DNA from: JAWXUC01 sp044432975
Lineage (GTDB): Bacteria; Pseudomonadota; Alphaproteobacteria; RF32; CAG-239
Length of the DNA stretch: 64,000 nucleotides
Assembly: GCA_044432975.1 (NCBI GenBank)
Contig: JAWXUC010000003.1
Location: 1 to 64,000, forward strand
Reading direction: 5' to 3'
Shown: positions 35,577-43,544 of the stretch, in pieces
Layout of the letters: the number at the start of each line of letters is the position of its first letter
How positions within the stretch are numbered: position 1 is the stretch's first letter
Notes under the pieces: generated by a model
Databases searched by the model: none
Seen by the model: the letters and a program-made list of their open reading frames with translations, nothing else
What the model was told of the DNA's origin: nothing
Program-made: the position numbers and the translations under genes

Positions 35577-37058
35577 TTATATATCAAATTTTACTTTAGC
35601 TGAAAACTGAGTGTTTCCGCCTTGCCAGTTTTTGTAGGTTCCGTCGTTGGCTAAGGTTTGTAGTCTTACTGGTTGTGATAATATGCTTGAGGCTACGGCG
35701 TCTAATCCGTCGTCATGGGCATTATTATTTGGTTGCCAATCTCTCATTTCTGCGATGAATTTTGTTTGCCAAATTTTATGATGTGCTAGCAATAATCCTT
35801 CTGATAAAATGAGCTCAAATGCTTTTAAGATTTTCTCCTCTTTGTTTTGATGCGTCGTCTCTTCTATCACTGCAACCTTTAGTCCTCTTCTAGCTAAAAC
35901 TTGCTTTAATATTGAAGGTAGAAATTTGCCTATGCCGTTAGTTTCTACTTTTATTGATGGCTGAAAATTTTTCTCTAAAAAATCTGCTACCATTTCACAC
36001 TGTGCTGATGCTATATTTGATTCTTGTTTTTCATCTACTTTGATATATAAAATATCATGCAGATAAATTTTGCCCTCTTCATCAACAAAAATACAAGCAA
36101 CAACACTAGCGTCATTTTTATCACTCACGCCAAAGGCTGGGTCCCAACAACATGAAGCAGAAACCATTTTCTTATCGCCAATTTTTAATATTTGTTTATT
36201 GTTAGCATAAGAAACTTCTATTTCATCTTTATAACTTATCAACTTTGCAGGCTCTAACGTTGCGGTAGTAAAGTTGATTGCTTGCAACATCATTTGAGAT
36301 AAAAACTTGTTTTCTCCTGATTGACGTCTAATTGTAGAAATTCTCTCATTTGAAAAACGCTCTGGCCAAACTGAATTATTGTTTTTATCTAAGATTGGTA
36401 ATTCTAATTTTGCAAAACCTTGCAAAAAAGGACTTATCTCTTTTTTATTTTCATCAAAATCGGTTTGATAAATTGTATAAAAACTATGAGGGGTACCAAT
36501 ATATAAAAGCATTCCCCCTGGAGTGATTATATAATCTAGTTCAGATAATTTTTCTCTCATATCATCGCGCTTTAACGGACTGTCGCAATTTTTTGGAACT
36601 TCAACGTCATCGCAAATAATAACATCCGCCCGCAATCCTGTTAAGTTTGACATCAATCCTTTGGCGAGCATTGATGGATCTCGCAACTCTGATTGGCGAT
36701 TGACTGTGAAATATTCTGATGCCCATTCTTGCGCTTTTTGCGGTTTTAAATGCATGGTCAATGGGTGTTTTTCAATAATGTTTTTAACATTTTTCACCAT
36801 CTTTTTTGCCAATGCCTGATCTGCTGCCAAAACCAAAATTCTAAGAGATGGATTTTGATATAATAGCCAAACACAAAACAACCCAACAACTGTAGATTTG
36901 CCAGAGTTTCTAAATGCCATTAAAAGCGCTTGCTTATTATCTATAGATTTCCAAACTTTAGACAGCCATAATGCAATTTTTTTCTGATGCTTAGGCAATT
37001 TTAAATTCTGCAGTTTTAACCAGATATATATAAACTGATAAAACTCAATTTTTTTCAT
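35577..37058 (-). CDS. Phage terminase large subunit
   Basis: 493 residues from the ATG at 37058 (GGCGGAAAA upstream); an ATG nine codons earlier lacks an SD. ATPase domain: Walker A FRNSGKST, Walker B VIICDDVE, and coupling motif IGTPHS. Nuclease domain: CWDPAFGVSDKNDASVV and HDDGLDAVASS, with the expected acidic residues. It cuts and packages DNA into the procapsid. No separate small subunit is recognised; the two small genes upstream are candidates. Confidence 0.9.
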   Translation of the reverse strand: MKKIEFYQFIYIWLKLQNLKLPKHQKKIALWLSKVWKSIDNKQALLMAFRNSGKSTVVGLFCVWLLYQNPSLRILVLAADQALAKKMVKNVKNIIEKHPLTMHLKPQKAQEWASEYFTVNRQSELRDPSMLAKGLMSNLTGLRADVIICDDVEVPKNCDSPLKRDDMREKLSELDYIITPGGMLLYIGTPHSFYTIYQTDFDENKKEISPFLQGFAKLELPILDKNNNSVWPERFSNERISTIRRQSGENKFLSQMMLQAINFTTATLEPAKLISYKDEIEVSYANNKQILKIGDKKMVSASCCWDPAFGVSDKNDASVVACIFVDEEGKIYLHDILYIKVDEKQESNIASAQCEMVADFLEKNFQPSIKVETNGIGKFLPSILKQVLARRGLKVAVIEETTHQNKEEKILKAFELILSEGLLLAHHKIWQTKFIAEMRDWQPNNNAHDDGLDAVASSILSQPVRLQTLANDGTYKNWQGGNTQFSAKVKFDI

Positions 37059-37118
37059 TTTTCCGCCTTTTACACTATCATACAAATATTTGTTTTAACT
37101 TAATTATATTTATTTTTG

Positions 37119-37142
37119 AGATTTCTAGAATTCTAGAAATCT
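37119..37142. promoter_or_regulatory. Perfect 24-bp palindrome upstream of terminase
   Basis: AGATTTCTAGAA followed by its exact complement TTCTAGAAATCT. It lies in the gap between the 62-residue gene and the terminase gene. It could bind a dimeric regulator or a packaging protein. Confidence 0.6.
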
Positions 37143-37170
37143 AGAATAGTAAAATAATTCTAAATTATGG

Positions 37171-37359
37171 TTATTTTTTAGGATATTTTTCTTTTATATC
37201 TTGCCATCTTTCTATAACGTCAATTAGTTCATAAGGAAGCTCTGCACCGTCTTGCAAGACCATATCAAAGGCTTTTAAAATTGCATCTAATTGCTCTCCT
37301 ATTGGCAACTCTTTCTCATAGGCTTGTTGGCGTTTTTGTTGGTATGATTTTTTTCTCAT
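37171..37359 (-). CDS. Small phage protein before terminase
   Basis: 62 residues, basic N-terminus (RKKSYQQKRQQAYEKE) and an amphipathic helix (ILKAFDMVLQDGAELPYELIDVIERW). The ATG directly follows the stop of the upstream gene. It could be a small terminase subunit or adaptor, but the sequence does not show it. Confidence 0.6.
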   Translation of the reverse strand: MRKKSYQQKRQQAYEKELPIGEQLDAILKAFDMVLQDGAELPYELIDVIERWQDIKEKYPKK

Positions 37360-37641
37360 TTATTCTTCCTCTTCAAAATTATCATTTGCTTCTTTTAAGA
37401 TTGCTTCAATATCAAAAGCTGGAATTGGTGTTGCAGCTTCTTGCGCTTCTGTTGTTTCTGCTAACTTTAACAAAGAATGAATATGTGTTATGGCCGTTTT
37501 GCAAGCACTATGATGTGCATGAAAACTTTTGGCATCTGATAAGATATCTTGATTTGAAAAATCATCATATTTATCTAAAACATTATCTATTTTTTGTGGC
37601 AGAAATTTAGAAAGTTTTTTCTTAACTTTTTTTAGCTTCAT
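37360..37641 (-). CDS. Small phage protein, helical
   Basis: 93 residues from the ATG at 37641, chosen because TGGAGAA lies just before it. A basic start (KLKKVKKKLSKF) leads into helices with HAHHSACKTAITHIHSLLKLAE, then an acidic end. Unknown function; candidate for DNA-binding small terminase by size and position only. Confidence 0.55.
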   Translation of the reverse strand: MKLKKVKKKLSKFLPQKIDNVLDKYDDFSNQDILSDAKSFHAHHSACKTAITHIHSLLKLAETTEAQEAATPIPAFDIEAILKEANDNFEEEE

Positions 37642-37658
37642 AATTTTCTCCATAAAAA

Positions 37659-37686
37659 AACCACCGTTGAATTCTCAACAGTGGTT
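37659..37686 (-). terminator. Terminator between the early and structural phage genes
   Basis: AACCACCGTTGA / TCAACAGTGGTT with loop ATTC and one mismatch. On the minus strand it is followed by seven Ts just before the 37641 gene. A possible point of antitermination control. Confidence 0.75.
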
Positions 37687-37703
37687 AAAACAATCTGGAC
37701 GCA

Positions 37704-38120
37704 CTAATGGCGTTGACTAATTGTAGATGTAAAATATTTTTTTTGAAAAGTCAAGGAATTTTTTCCTATTTTTTGCAAATATGTGTATAACTGATGTGGA
37801 GTTATTAAAAATCTTTTATTGATTCCTACGATTCTTTTCAACACTTCAACACAACTAAAAACTCCAATAGGTAAGGCTTTTAAGGGAATATATGTACAAT
37901 CAACTACAATAAAGCTCTTGTTTTTTAAATATGATTTTAATCCTAATTTATGAAAGTTATTAATTAAAATTTTATTACTCATAGGATTTATCTCTGTGCA
38001 GATATGGCTTTTATCTGAGAATAAGACAACATAACAATGTCTAAAATTTTCTTTTAATAATCTTAAATACCACAATGTTGTGTTATCTTCAAAAATAATT
38101 ATTGCTTTATTAAAATGCAT
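37704..38120 (-). CDS. Phage-associated protein of unknown function
   Basis: 138 residues (AIIIFEDNTTLWYLRLLKENFRHCYVVLF), alternating strands and helices, with no signal peptide. It overlaps the next upstream gene by 11 bp and ends before a strong terminator. Position just after the repressor/early promoter suggests an early or regulatory role. Confidence 0.6.
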   Translation of the reverse strand: MHFNKAIIIFEDNTTLWYLRLLKENFRHCYVVLFSDKSHICTEINPMSNKILINNFHKLGLKSYLKNKSFIVVDCTYIPLKALPIGVFSCVEVLKRIVGINKRFLITPHQLYTYLQKIGKNSLTFQKKYFTSTISQRH

Positions 38121-38442
38121 TTAACACCCCCTTTTCTATTAATCTTTTTTCTAGTTTATACATTGCATCTTTCCATATTTGTTTATCTGAATGCTTTGCT
38201 CTTTTATCATATAATGGAGAGATGAAGCTTTGACCATAAAAGCTAATAACTCTAAGGTGTTTATTGGTTAAAGCACCTTCATTTTTTAATCCTTTTAATA
38301 TTTTATAAAAACTATGTTTGTCGCATATTCTAGGTAGTTCTACTGCATCTGTTTGAGGACGGAAACCCGATTGCTCTGCCGTCATTGTCGCACAAAACCA
38401 AAACCAAGCATCTTCCACACCATTAAACTCTCTGTAATCCAT
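38110..38442 (-). CDS. Phage early protein, unknown function
   Basis: 110 residues from the ATG at 38442 (MDYREFNGVEDAWFWFC), preceded by AGGGAAGA; the open frame continues upstream into the operator region and is not used. WFCATMTAEQSGFRP and KRAKHSDKQIWKDAMYKLEKRL are seen. First gene of the leftward transcript, divergent from the repressor. Confidence 0.65.
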   Translation of the reverse strand: MDYREFNGVEDAWFWFCATMTAEQSGFRPQTDAVELPRICDKHSFYKILKGLKNEGALTNKHLRVISFYGQSFISPLYDKRAKHSDKQIWKDAMYKLEKRLIEKGVLNAF

Positions 38443-38492
38443 TTTTTTATCTTCCCTTATAAAAATTAACGGTTTATTAATATTTAACATAT

Positions 38493-38511
38493 ATACTAAT
38501 AGTTGTAGTAT
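38493..38511. promoter_or_regulatory. Candidate repressor operator
   Basis: ATACTA-N7-TAGTAT, a perfect 6-bp inverted repeat in the divergent promoter region between the early phage gene and the repressor gene. Confidence 0.45.
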
Positions 38512-38594
38512 AATCAACCTAAAAAAGATTTATTTCCTATTTTTGTGGATTATAATAGCCTAATGCTGTTTTTTTATAAGAAAAAGGAGAGGTT

Positions 38595-39206
38595 ATGAAA
38601 CACGATGTTGTTTGGAGTGCTGTTGATAATTTAGCAAAAAAAAATAATATTTCGCCATCAAAAATGGCAAAACTTGTTGGACTAGATGCCACAACGTTTA
38701 ATAAATCTAAAAGATTTAGAATCGATGGAAAGAAAAGATGGCCATCGTTGAATAGCATTAATAAATTGCTATCTTTCTTTAATATTTCTTTTGATGAATT
38801 TTATGGGGTTTCAATGTTTAACAACTTTTCTACATTACCTATAATAAATTATTCTGAAGTTAATTGTTCAATTGATGTAAAAAAAGAAGATATGATTTTT
38901 AACAATACAGATGAGATGGGTGAAGAAACGTTGCAAAACCTTGATTTTGCTATTGTGTTAGATACAAAAAAGTTTGACCCTATATATAAATATAACTCAA
39001 CTATAATCATTTCTAAAAGCCCTGAAATAAGACGTGGAGATAGGGTTTTAATTGTAAAAAAAGATAAAAAAATATATGTTTATGAGTTTATATCTTGCAA
39101 TAATAATTCTTATGAATTTATAAGTTTAGAAAAATATAATCAAAAAGAAGAAATAAACTCTAATGAGATTTTATCTATTAAAAGAATTGTCTGGGCTTCT
39201 CAATAA
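38595..39206 (+). CDS. HTH/S24-like phage-type repressor
   Basis: 203 residues. The N-terminal HTH (WSAVDNLAKKNNISPSKMAKLVGLDATTFNKSKRF...KRWPSLNSINKLL) is a pattern common in alphaproteobacterial S24 regulators. The C-terminal half aligns with the S24 fold (PEIRRGDRVLIVKK), but where DSMxP is expected the sequence is DTKKFDP, so the catalytic serine is missing. It is therefore unlikely to self-cleave on DNA damage. It probably represses the leftward phage promoter. The MITE inserted right at its stop. Confidence 0.82.
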   Translation: MKHDVVWSAVDNLAKKNNISPSKMAKLVGLDATTFNKSKRFRIDGKKRWPSLNSINKLLSFFNISFDEFYGVSMFNNFSTLPIINYSEVNCSIDVKKEDMIFNNTDEMGEETLQNLDFAIVLDTKKFDPIYKYNSTIIISKSPEIRRGDRVLIVKKDKKIYVYEFISCNNNSYEFISLEKYNQKEEINSNEILSIKRIVWASQ

Positions 39207-39209
39207 TAT

Positions 39210-39393
39210 AACGTGAGGTTTGTATTTACACTGATTATTTATTAATAACAATATACTACAATTAAAATTTGGTTTTTGTAGAGCGGGGACTTGCTCCCGC
39301 CGTTACGCAGTGCCAAAAGGCGGGAGCAAGCCCCCGCCCTACGGTAAATAGTACAAAAAAACACCTATTTATTTCTTATACGAATCTCGCATT
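39210..39393. mobile_element. MITE-like element, copy 2
   Basis: 184 bp, ends AACGTGAGGTTTGTAT and ATACGAATCTCGCATT, flanked by the 5-bp direct repeat AATAT (39205-39209 and 39394-39398). It shares most of its sequence with copy 1 at 27766, but the 17-nt hairpin loop (39302-39318) is the exact reverse complement of that in copy 1. The left duplication includes the repressor stop codon. Confidence 0.85.
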
Positions 39394-39405
39394 AATATAA
39401 GAAAC

Positions 39406-39434
39406 TTGACAAAAAACATTGTTATGATAATTAT
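39406..39434 (+). promoter_or_regulatory. Candidate promoter for the AAA/CYTH gene
   Basis: TTGACA, 17 bp, AATTAT; the overlapping GTTATGATAATTATTAAAT closely matches the region before the 62993 gene start. Confidence 0.5.
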
Positions 39435-39473
39435 TAAATGCAAAAATACGTTTAACTTAATAATTATAAAACA

Positions 39474-40574
39474 ATGGAAAACAAAACAAATCAGGCTCAG
39501 CCAACAATTTTTCAATTTGTGATTACTGGAGGCCCTTGCGCTGGTAAAACAACTTGCTTATCTGTTCTGGAAAAATCTTTAACAGACAAAGGTTATAAAG
39601 TTGTAATTGTACCAGAAACAGCAACTGAAGTTATTTCTTCTGGTATTGGAGTGGGAGATCTTCCTGTTCAGGACTTTCAGGAAATCATTTTTGATAGATC
39701 CTTAAACAAAGAAGCCACAACTCGTGAAGCTTTAAGAAAAATGCATAAAGATGCAGTTATCCTTTACGACAGAGGCATTATAGACAATAAAGCCTATATG
39801 TCTAAAGAAGTCTTTCAAGACATTCTTTTCAAAAGAGGTTTAACTGAAGTTGATGTTAGAGATCAATACGATGCAGTTTTTCACTTGGTTACCGCAGCTG
39901 ATGGTGCCGAACAGTTTTACACTTTAGCAAATAACAAAGCACGTTCAGAATCGCCTGAACTAGCAAGAGAATTAGATGCTAAAACGAAAAACGCGTGGGT
40001 TGGTCATCCTCACCTCAGAGTAATTGACAACAGAGGATCTTTCGAAGAGAAAATTGCTCATCTTGAAAAAGAAGTTCTTTCTGTAATTGGTCTTCCAACA
40101 CCGATTGAAATTGAAAGGAAGTTTCTTATTGAAAAGCCTTGTCTTGATGTTTTGATGGAGAAAGAGGCTATCAAGCAAGAAATTTTGCAAGTTTATCTTT
40201 CTTCTGAAGACAAAAACGTTGAAAGACGTGTTAGACAACGTGGCCTCAATGGTATTTTTTCTTATTATTACACTGAGAAAACAACCGCAGAGGGAATCGG
40301 CAGGGTTGAGAAAGAACGAAAGATTTCTAAATCAGAATACCTAGAGCTTTTGCTTGAGGGTGTAAAAATGATTAGAAAGACACGCTATTGTTTTCTTTAC
40401 AAAAACCAATATATGGAGCTTGACATTTACCCTAACTGGGTATGCAACGCAATCCTTGAGGTTGAATTAACAGAAGAAACACAAGAGATTCTTTTACCTG
40501 ACTGGATTTCTGCAATCAAAGAAGTTACTGAAGACAAAGCCTATAAAAACGCATCTCTTGCTTCTACAATGTAA
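39474..40574 (+). CDS. AAA-type ATPase fused to a CYTH domain
   Basis: 366 residues. The N-terminal P-loop domain (GGPCAGKTT, ~residues 19-27; DRGIIDNKAYM) is of the AAA_28 nucleoside-kinase-like group. The C-terminal CYTH domain begins IEIERKFLIEK (~208) with the ExExK signature and continues with charged strands (ERRVRQRG, VEKERKISKSEY) lining the triphosphate tunnel. The fusion suggests phosphoryl transfer on a triphosphate or nucleotide substrate; the reaction is unknown. No SD at the start, and codon use looks richer in G+C than neighbours. Confidence 0.82.
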   Translation: MENKTNQAQPTIFQFVITGGPCAGKTTCLSVLEKSLTDKGYKVVIVPETATEVISSGIGVGDLPVQDFQEIIFDRSLNKEATTREALRKMHKDAVILYDRGIIDNKAYMSKEVFQDILFKRGLTEVDVRDQYDAVFHLVTAADGAEQFYTLANNKARSESPELARELDAKTKNAWVGHPHLRVIDNRGSFEEKIAHLEKEVLSVIGLPTPIEIERKFLIEKPCLDVLMEKEAIKQEILQVYLSSEDKNVERRVRQRGLNGIFSYYYTEKTTAEGIGRVEKERKISKSEYLELLLEGVKMIRKTRYCFLYKNQYMELDIYPNWVCNAILEVELTEETQEILLPDWISAIKEVTEDKAYKNASLASTM

Positions 40575-40600
40575 AAGAAATCTATTAATCTAACAAAAAA

Positions 40601-40627
40601 AACTCGCATGTTAATGCGAGTTTTTTT
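40601..40627 (+). terminator. Terminator of the AAA/CYTH gene
   Basis: AACTCGCAT-GTTA-ATGCGAGTT stem-loop with a T run. Confidence 0.9.
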
Positions 40628-40704
40628 AGGGCGGGGGTTTGCTCCCGCCCTATATTAAAAAGTGCAAAAAAGCACCTGCTTCTTTCTTATACAAATCTCG
40701 CGTT
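40628..40704. mobile_element. MITE-like element, truncated copy 3
   Basis: Keeps the GGCGGG/CCCGCC hairpin (shortened), AGTGCAAAAAAGCACCT and the right end ATACAAATCTCGCGTT found in copies 1 and 2, but lacks the left half and left terminal repeat, so no target duplication can be seen. Confidence 0.65.
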
Positions 40705-40746
40705 ATAGCTAAGGCAAAAACAAATGATTATGTTTTATAATAAAAT

Positions 40747-40775
40747 TGTAGGGACAGTCAAAACTGTTCCCTACA
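40747..40775. repeat. Palindromic GTAGGG repeat
   Basis: TGTAGGGACAGT...ACTGTTCCCTACA, an imperfect 12-13 bp stem belonging to the variable-centre GTAGGG palindrome family of this window. Confidence 0.65.
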
Positions 40776-40819
40776 AGAAATATGCAATCAAATAATTTTG
40801 CATTTGCTATAGATTATAG

Positions 40820-41575
40820 TTATTCTCCTAATCCACCTCGTTTCATAGACAATACAGGAGTGTTGCTACCTAAAGAAATTATACCCAAATTTTTGGCATC
40901 AGATGCAATTTGTGATGGCTCTCTTTTTAATACTGGTGATTGAGAATTTTGTTTAAATTTATTTAACATTGATTCCGCTACTGTTGTGCTTAATCCAGCT
41001 TCTTCCATTTTTTGAATAGCTACAGATAATTCTTCTGGAGTTGTTAAAAAGACATGCCCACCTTTTCCATCTTCTCCATTCCAATATTTTTCAGCTTTTT
41101 CATTAACTTCTTTAGGAAGATGTTCTCCAGGAAAAGGTTCTCCTGGGTCTCCAAAAATCATAGTATAAATTCCTGCTTTGCCAGTAGGTCCATAATTTCC
41201 ATAAATAGCATGTGCAACACTTGTTCTTGGCATATCTTTTTTATTTATGATAGCAACCTTAACTTTTGCTTCTCCTCTAGTTCCTGGCTCTCTAACAATA
41301 TTAAATATTGAATCAGCCATTAAATTTTCTGCAGAAATTACAGCATCTGTTCCTATTGGTTTATCTGCTTTAAAACCATATACAATACGACCAGGAGTAC
41401 CTTCGGCTTCAATAGCGCTTTGATATGTTTGATCAGTAACATTTAACATTTTAGCAATATCATCTTTGCTAGTACCATCTAAAGCTTTTGAGCCAACTGT
41501 TAAAGATGTTGAGGCAGAGTGTCTTTCTAAATGTTCCTCATTATTTGCACTTGATACAAATTCTACTTTTTCCAT
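40820..41575 (-). CDS. Protein of unknown function
   Basis: 251 residues, no signal peptide or membrane segment. The middle (GRIVYGFKADKPIGTDAVISAENLMAD; RTSVAHAIYGNYGPTGKAGIYTMIFGDPGEPFPGE) looks like a compact enzyme-like or ADP-ribosyl-type fold, but I do not recognise the family. The N-terminus is Ser/Thr/Asn-rich and the C-terminus ends in a short disordered GGLGE tail. It stands alone between the AAA/CYTH gene and tRNA-Ala. Confidence 0.65.
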   Translation of the reverse strand: MEKVEFVSSANNEEHLERHSASTSLTVGSKALDGTSKDDIAKMLNVTDQTYQSAIEAEGTPGRIVYGFKADKPIGTDAVISAENLMADSIFNIVREPGTRGEAKVKVAIINKKDMPRTSVAHAIYGNYGPTGKAGIYTMIFGDPGEPFPGEHLPKEVNEKAEKYWNGEDGKGGHVFLTTPEELSVAIQKMEEAGLSTTVAESMLNKFKQNSQSPVLKREPSQIASDAKNLGIISLGSNTPVLSMKRGGLGE

Positions 41576-41810
41576 ATTTTCTGTTTCCTTTTGTTGTTAA
41601 AAATTCTTTATATTGAGAGTTGTACGATTATTTTTCCATACTATAGCTAATTAACTATATTATGGTTGCCATTTTTATTTTAGCATTTTTAATAAATTCC
41701 TACAATATCATTATAATATCATAAAATTAATGCAAAGTAAAGATACTTTCTTGACTACTTGAGAATGTATTTTTTATTAAAATCAAAACACTAAGCCTGC
41801 TTAAACAAAA

Positions 41811-41832
41811 AACACCCTCAAAGGGGTGTTTG
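41811..41832 (-). terminator. Terminator of tRNA-Ala
   Basis: AACACCC/GGGTGTT stem, on the minus strand followed by a T run, 8 bases after the tRNA CCA end. Confidence 0.8.
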
Positions 41833-41839
41833 TGTTTTT

Positions 41840-41915
41840 TGGTGGAGGTAAGGGGAATCGAACCCCTGACCTTTTGACTGCCAGTCAAACGCGCTACCAA
41901 CTGCGCTATACCCCC
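41840..41915 (-). tRNA. tRNA-Ala (anticodon GGC)
   Basis: 76 nt on the minus strand. A cloverleaf can be drawn: acceptor GGGGGTA/TACCTCC, D stem GCGC/GCGC, anticodon arm TTTGA-CTGGCAG-TCAAA with GGC at 34-36, T arm AGGGG-TTCGATT-CCCCT, discriminator A and encoded CCA. The G3-U70 pair, the alanine identity element, is present. Followed by a terminator. Confidence 0.97.
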
Positions 41916-41958
41916 TTTAATGTTATTATAGCTATATAAATTATTTTTTGATAAAAAG

Positions 41959-42585
41959 TCAAGTCCATTTATCAATTAAGCACTCTATTAATTCATCCAT
42001 AAATACTAAAGTTTTATTTTGAAAAATTTCTGAAGTGTTATAAAAATCTCTTAAATCTTTTCTTAATTCTATTTGCAACGCGCTGGCTTTTGATGTTTGT
42101 TGTTGAAGTTTATAAGTTAAACCTTTTACCCCTCTATAATCAGGATGATTTAACACCGTTGTTAAATTTAGTTTTGCGCTTAAATCATTTATTTTATCTA
42201 CCACATCACGATAAGCACAAGCATCTATTCCGCCTGTGCCTATTGCTATTTCAAAATCACGATTTCTAGCGATGCCATGAATATCTAAAAAGAACTTATT
42301 CTCTAATTTATTATCTAAAACAAACTGAAAAATATCATCTTCAAAAGAGCCTATATTGTTTCTGACAACTGTTGAAAGATTATGCTTTTTTCCTAAAAAC
42401 AAACAAATTGCCCCTGTGTAAGCATCTGCTTGCTTAACCTCTTTTTCTCTGTATGATTTTGTTGAATGTGGAGCGCTTAAAATTAAATTTGAACCTCTAT
42501 CAACAAAACTAAAAACTTCTTTTGTTTTGTCTCCAAAAGAATCATTTTCCATAAAAGATTTTGCTAAAGAGATGATTTCTTTCAT
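41959..42585 (-). CDS. N-formylglutamate amidohydrolase-like protein
   Basis: 208 residues from the ATG at 42585 (MKEIISLAKSF), chosen because the earlier ATG at 42630 lies inside the terminator hairpin of the upstream gene. LILSAPHSTKSYREKEVK, NKFFLDIHGIARNRD and ALQIELRKDLRD match the zinc-site pattern (PHS, DIHG, QIE) of the FGase/carboxypeptidase-like fold. It would hydrolyse an N-acyl or peptide bond; substrate unknown. Confidence 0.65.
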   Translation of the reverse strand: MKEIISLAKSFMENDSFGDKTKEVFSFVDRGSNLILSAPHSTKSYREKEVKQADAYTGAICLFLGKKHNLSTVVRNNIGSFEDDIFQFVLDNKLENKFFLDIHGIARNRDFEIAIGTGGIDACAYRDVVDKINDLSAKLNLTTVLNHPDYRGVKGLTYKLQQQTSKASALQIELRKDLRDFYNTSEIFQNKTLVFMDELIECLIDKWT

Positions 42586-42616
42586 ATTAGAGTGTTTCCT
42601 ATAAATCCATAAAAAA

Positions 42617-42649
42617 AGAGCCTTAGACATTTTTATATCTAAGGCTCTT
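42617..42649 (-). terminator. Terminator of the membrane-protein operon
   Basis: AAGAGCCTTAGA / TCTAAGGCTCTT, a 12-bp perfect stem; on the minus strand it is followed by a T run. Confidence 0.92.
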
Positions 42650-42656
42650 AATTAAT

Positions 42657-43544
42657 TTATTTTTTTGTAGTTTTCTTAGGCGCTACTTTTTTAGCTGGAG
42701 CTTTCTTTGCTGGAGCTTTCTTTGCAGGTGTTTTTTTTGCAACTGCTTTTTCTTCAGCTTTAACAACTTTTGCAACTTCTGCAGTTTTTTCTTTTTTTAT
42801 AACTGTAACAAAGTTTTTATAAACTTGAGAGTAATAACTACCTTTTACAGCACTATCAAAAAATGATAAGAATGCCAAGAATATAGTAAATAATACTTTA
42901 ACCACAAAGTTGTCTGAACCAATGCTTGAGAAAACAAACAATAAAAGAGCATATAAAATAATTACAGGAAACATAATGATTATTTGACCTAAGAACAATT
43001 TTCCTGCATGACCTTTTGTTAAAGCAAAAGACTGCTTTATTGTTGTTTCTTTATCTCCAATTGCAATTGCTGCAAATTTAACATATACTCTTGATAAAAC
43101 AACACCAAAATAAAGTGGCACTATAATAAATAAGAATGTTGTTAATTGTAATGAACCTGCGTTTAATAATGTAAAAATAAAATCTATTATTAAAACACAA
43201 ACAACTGATAAAACAACAATCGTTAAAAGGTATAAAAGTGAAAAACCAATAAATTTCAATTCTTTTTTACCAAATGCAACCTGACCACATTTAACTGGAG
43301 TTTTAAACATATCAAATCTAATATATGAACAAACAATTATAACACCTGAAAGGCTAAATAAAAAACTTGATAACCAACCGTTGTTTTCTGCTCCACAAGT
43401 TGAATTAACAACACAATATGAGTTAAACCCTGTTAGTGCATCAATAACAACAATAAAAAACCAAACAGAACTTATTTTTAAAACTGTTTGATAGTTTGCA
43501 ACAACACTTTTAAATGTGTTTTTTAGTATTTCTAAAAGTTTCAT
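42657..43544 (-). CDS. Multi-pass membrane protein with lysine/alanine-rich tail
   Basis: 295 residues with about six transmembrane helices in the first 240 residues and a basic tail of KKAPAKKAPAKK repeats that probably binds nucleic acid or the membrane surface on the cytoplasmic side. SFALTKGHAGKLFLGQIIIM resembles domains seen in DUF-type glycerophosphoryl/YciC-like membrane proteins. Function unknown. It overlaps the upstream gene by 4 bp. Confidence 0.75.
   Translation of the reverse strand: MKLLEILKNTFKSVVANYQTVLKISSVWFFIVVIDALTGFNSYCVVNSTCGAENNGWLSSFLFSLSGVIIVCSYIRFDMFKTPVKCGQVAFGKKELKFIGFSLLYLLTIVVLSVVCVLIIDFIFTLLNAGSLQLTTFLFIIVPLYFGVVLSRVYVKFAAIAIGDKETTIKQSFALTKGHAGKLFLGQIIIMFPVIILYALLLFVFSSIGSDNFVVKVLFTIFLAFLSFFDSAVKGSYYSQVYKNFVTVIKKEKTAEVAKVVKAEEKAVAKKTPAKKAPAKKAPAKKVAPKKTTKK

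Noticed and set aside
27942..39206. Complete inducible temperate prophage
   Set aside because: No integrase, excisionase, replication genes, tail fibres or att repeats were found; the flanking repeats are MITEs with separate target duplications.
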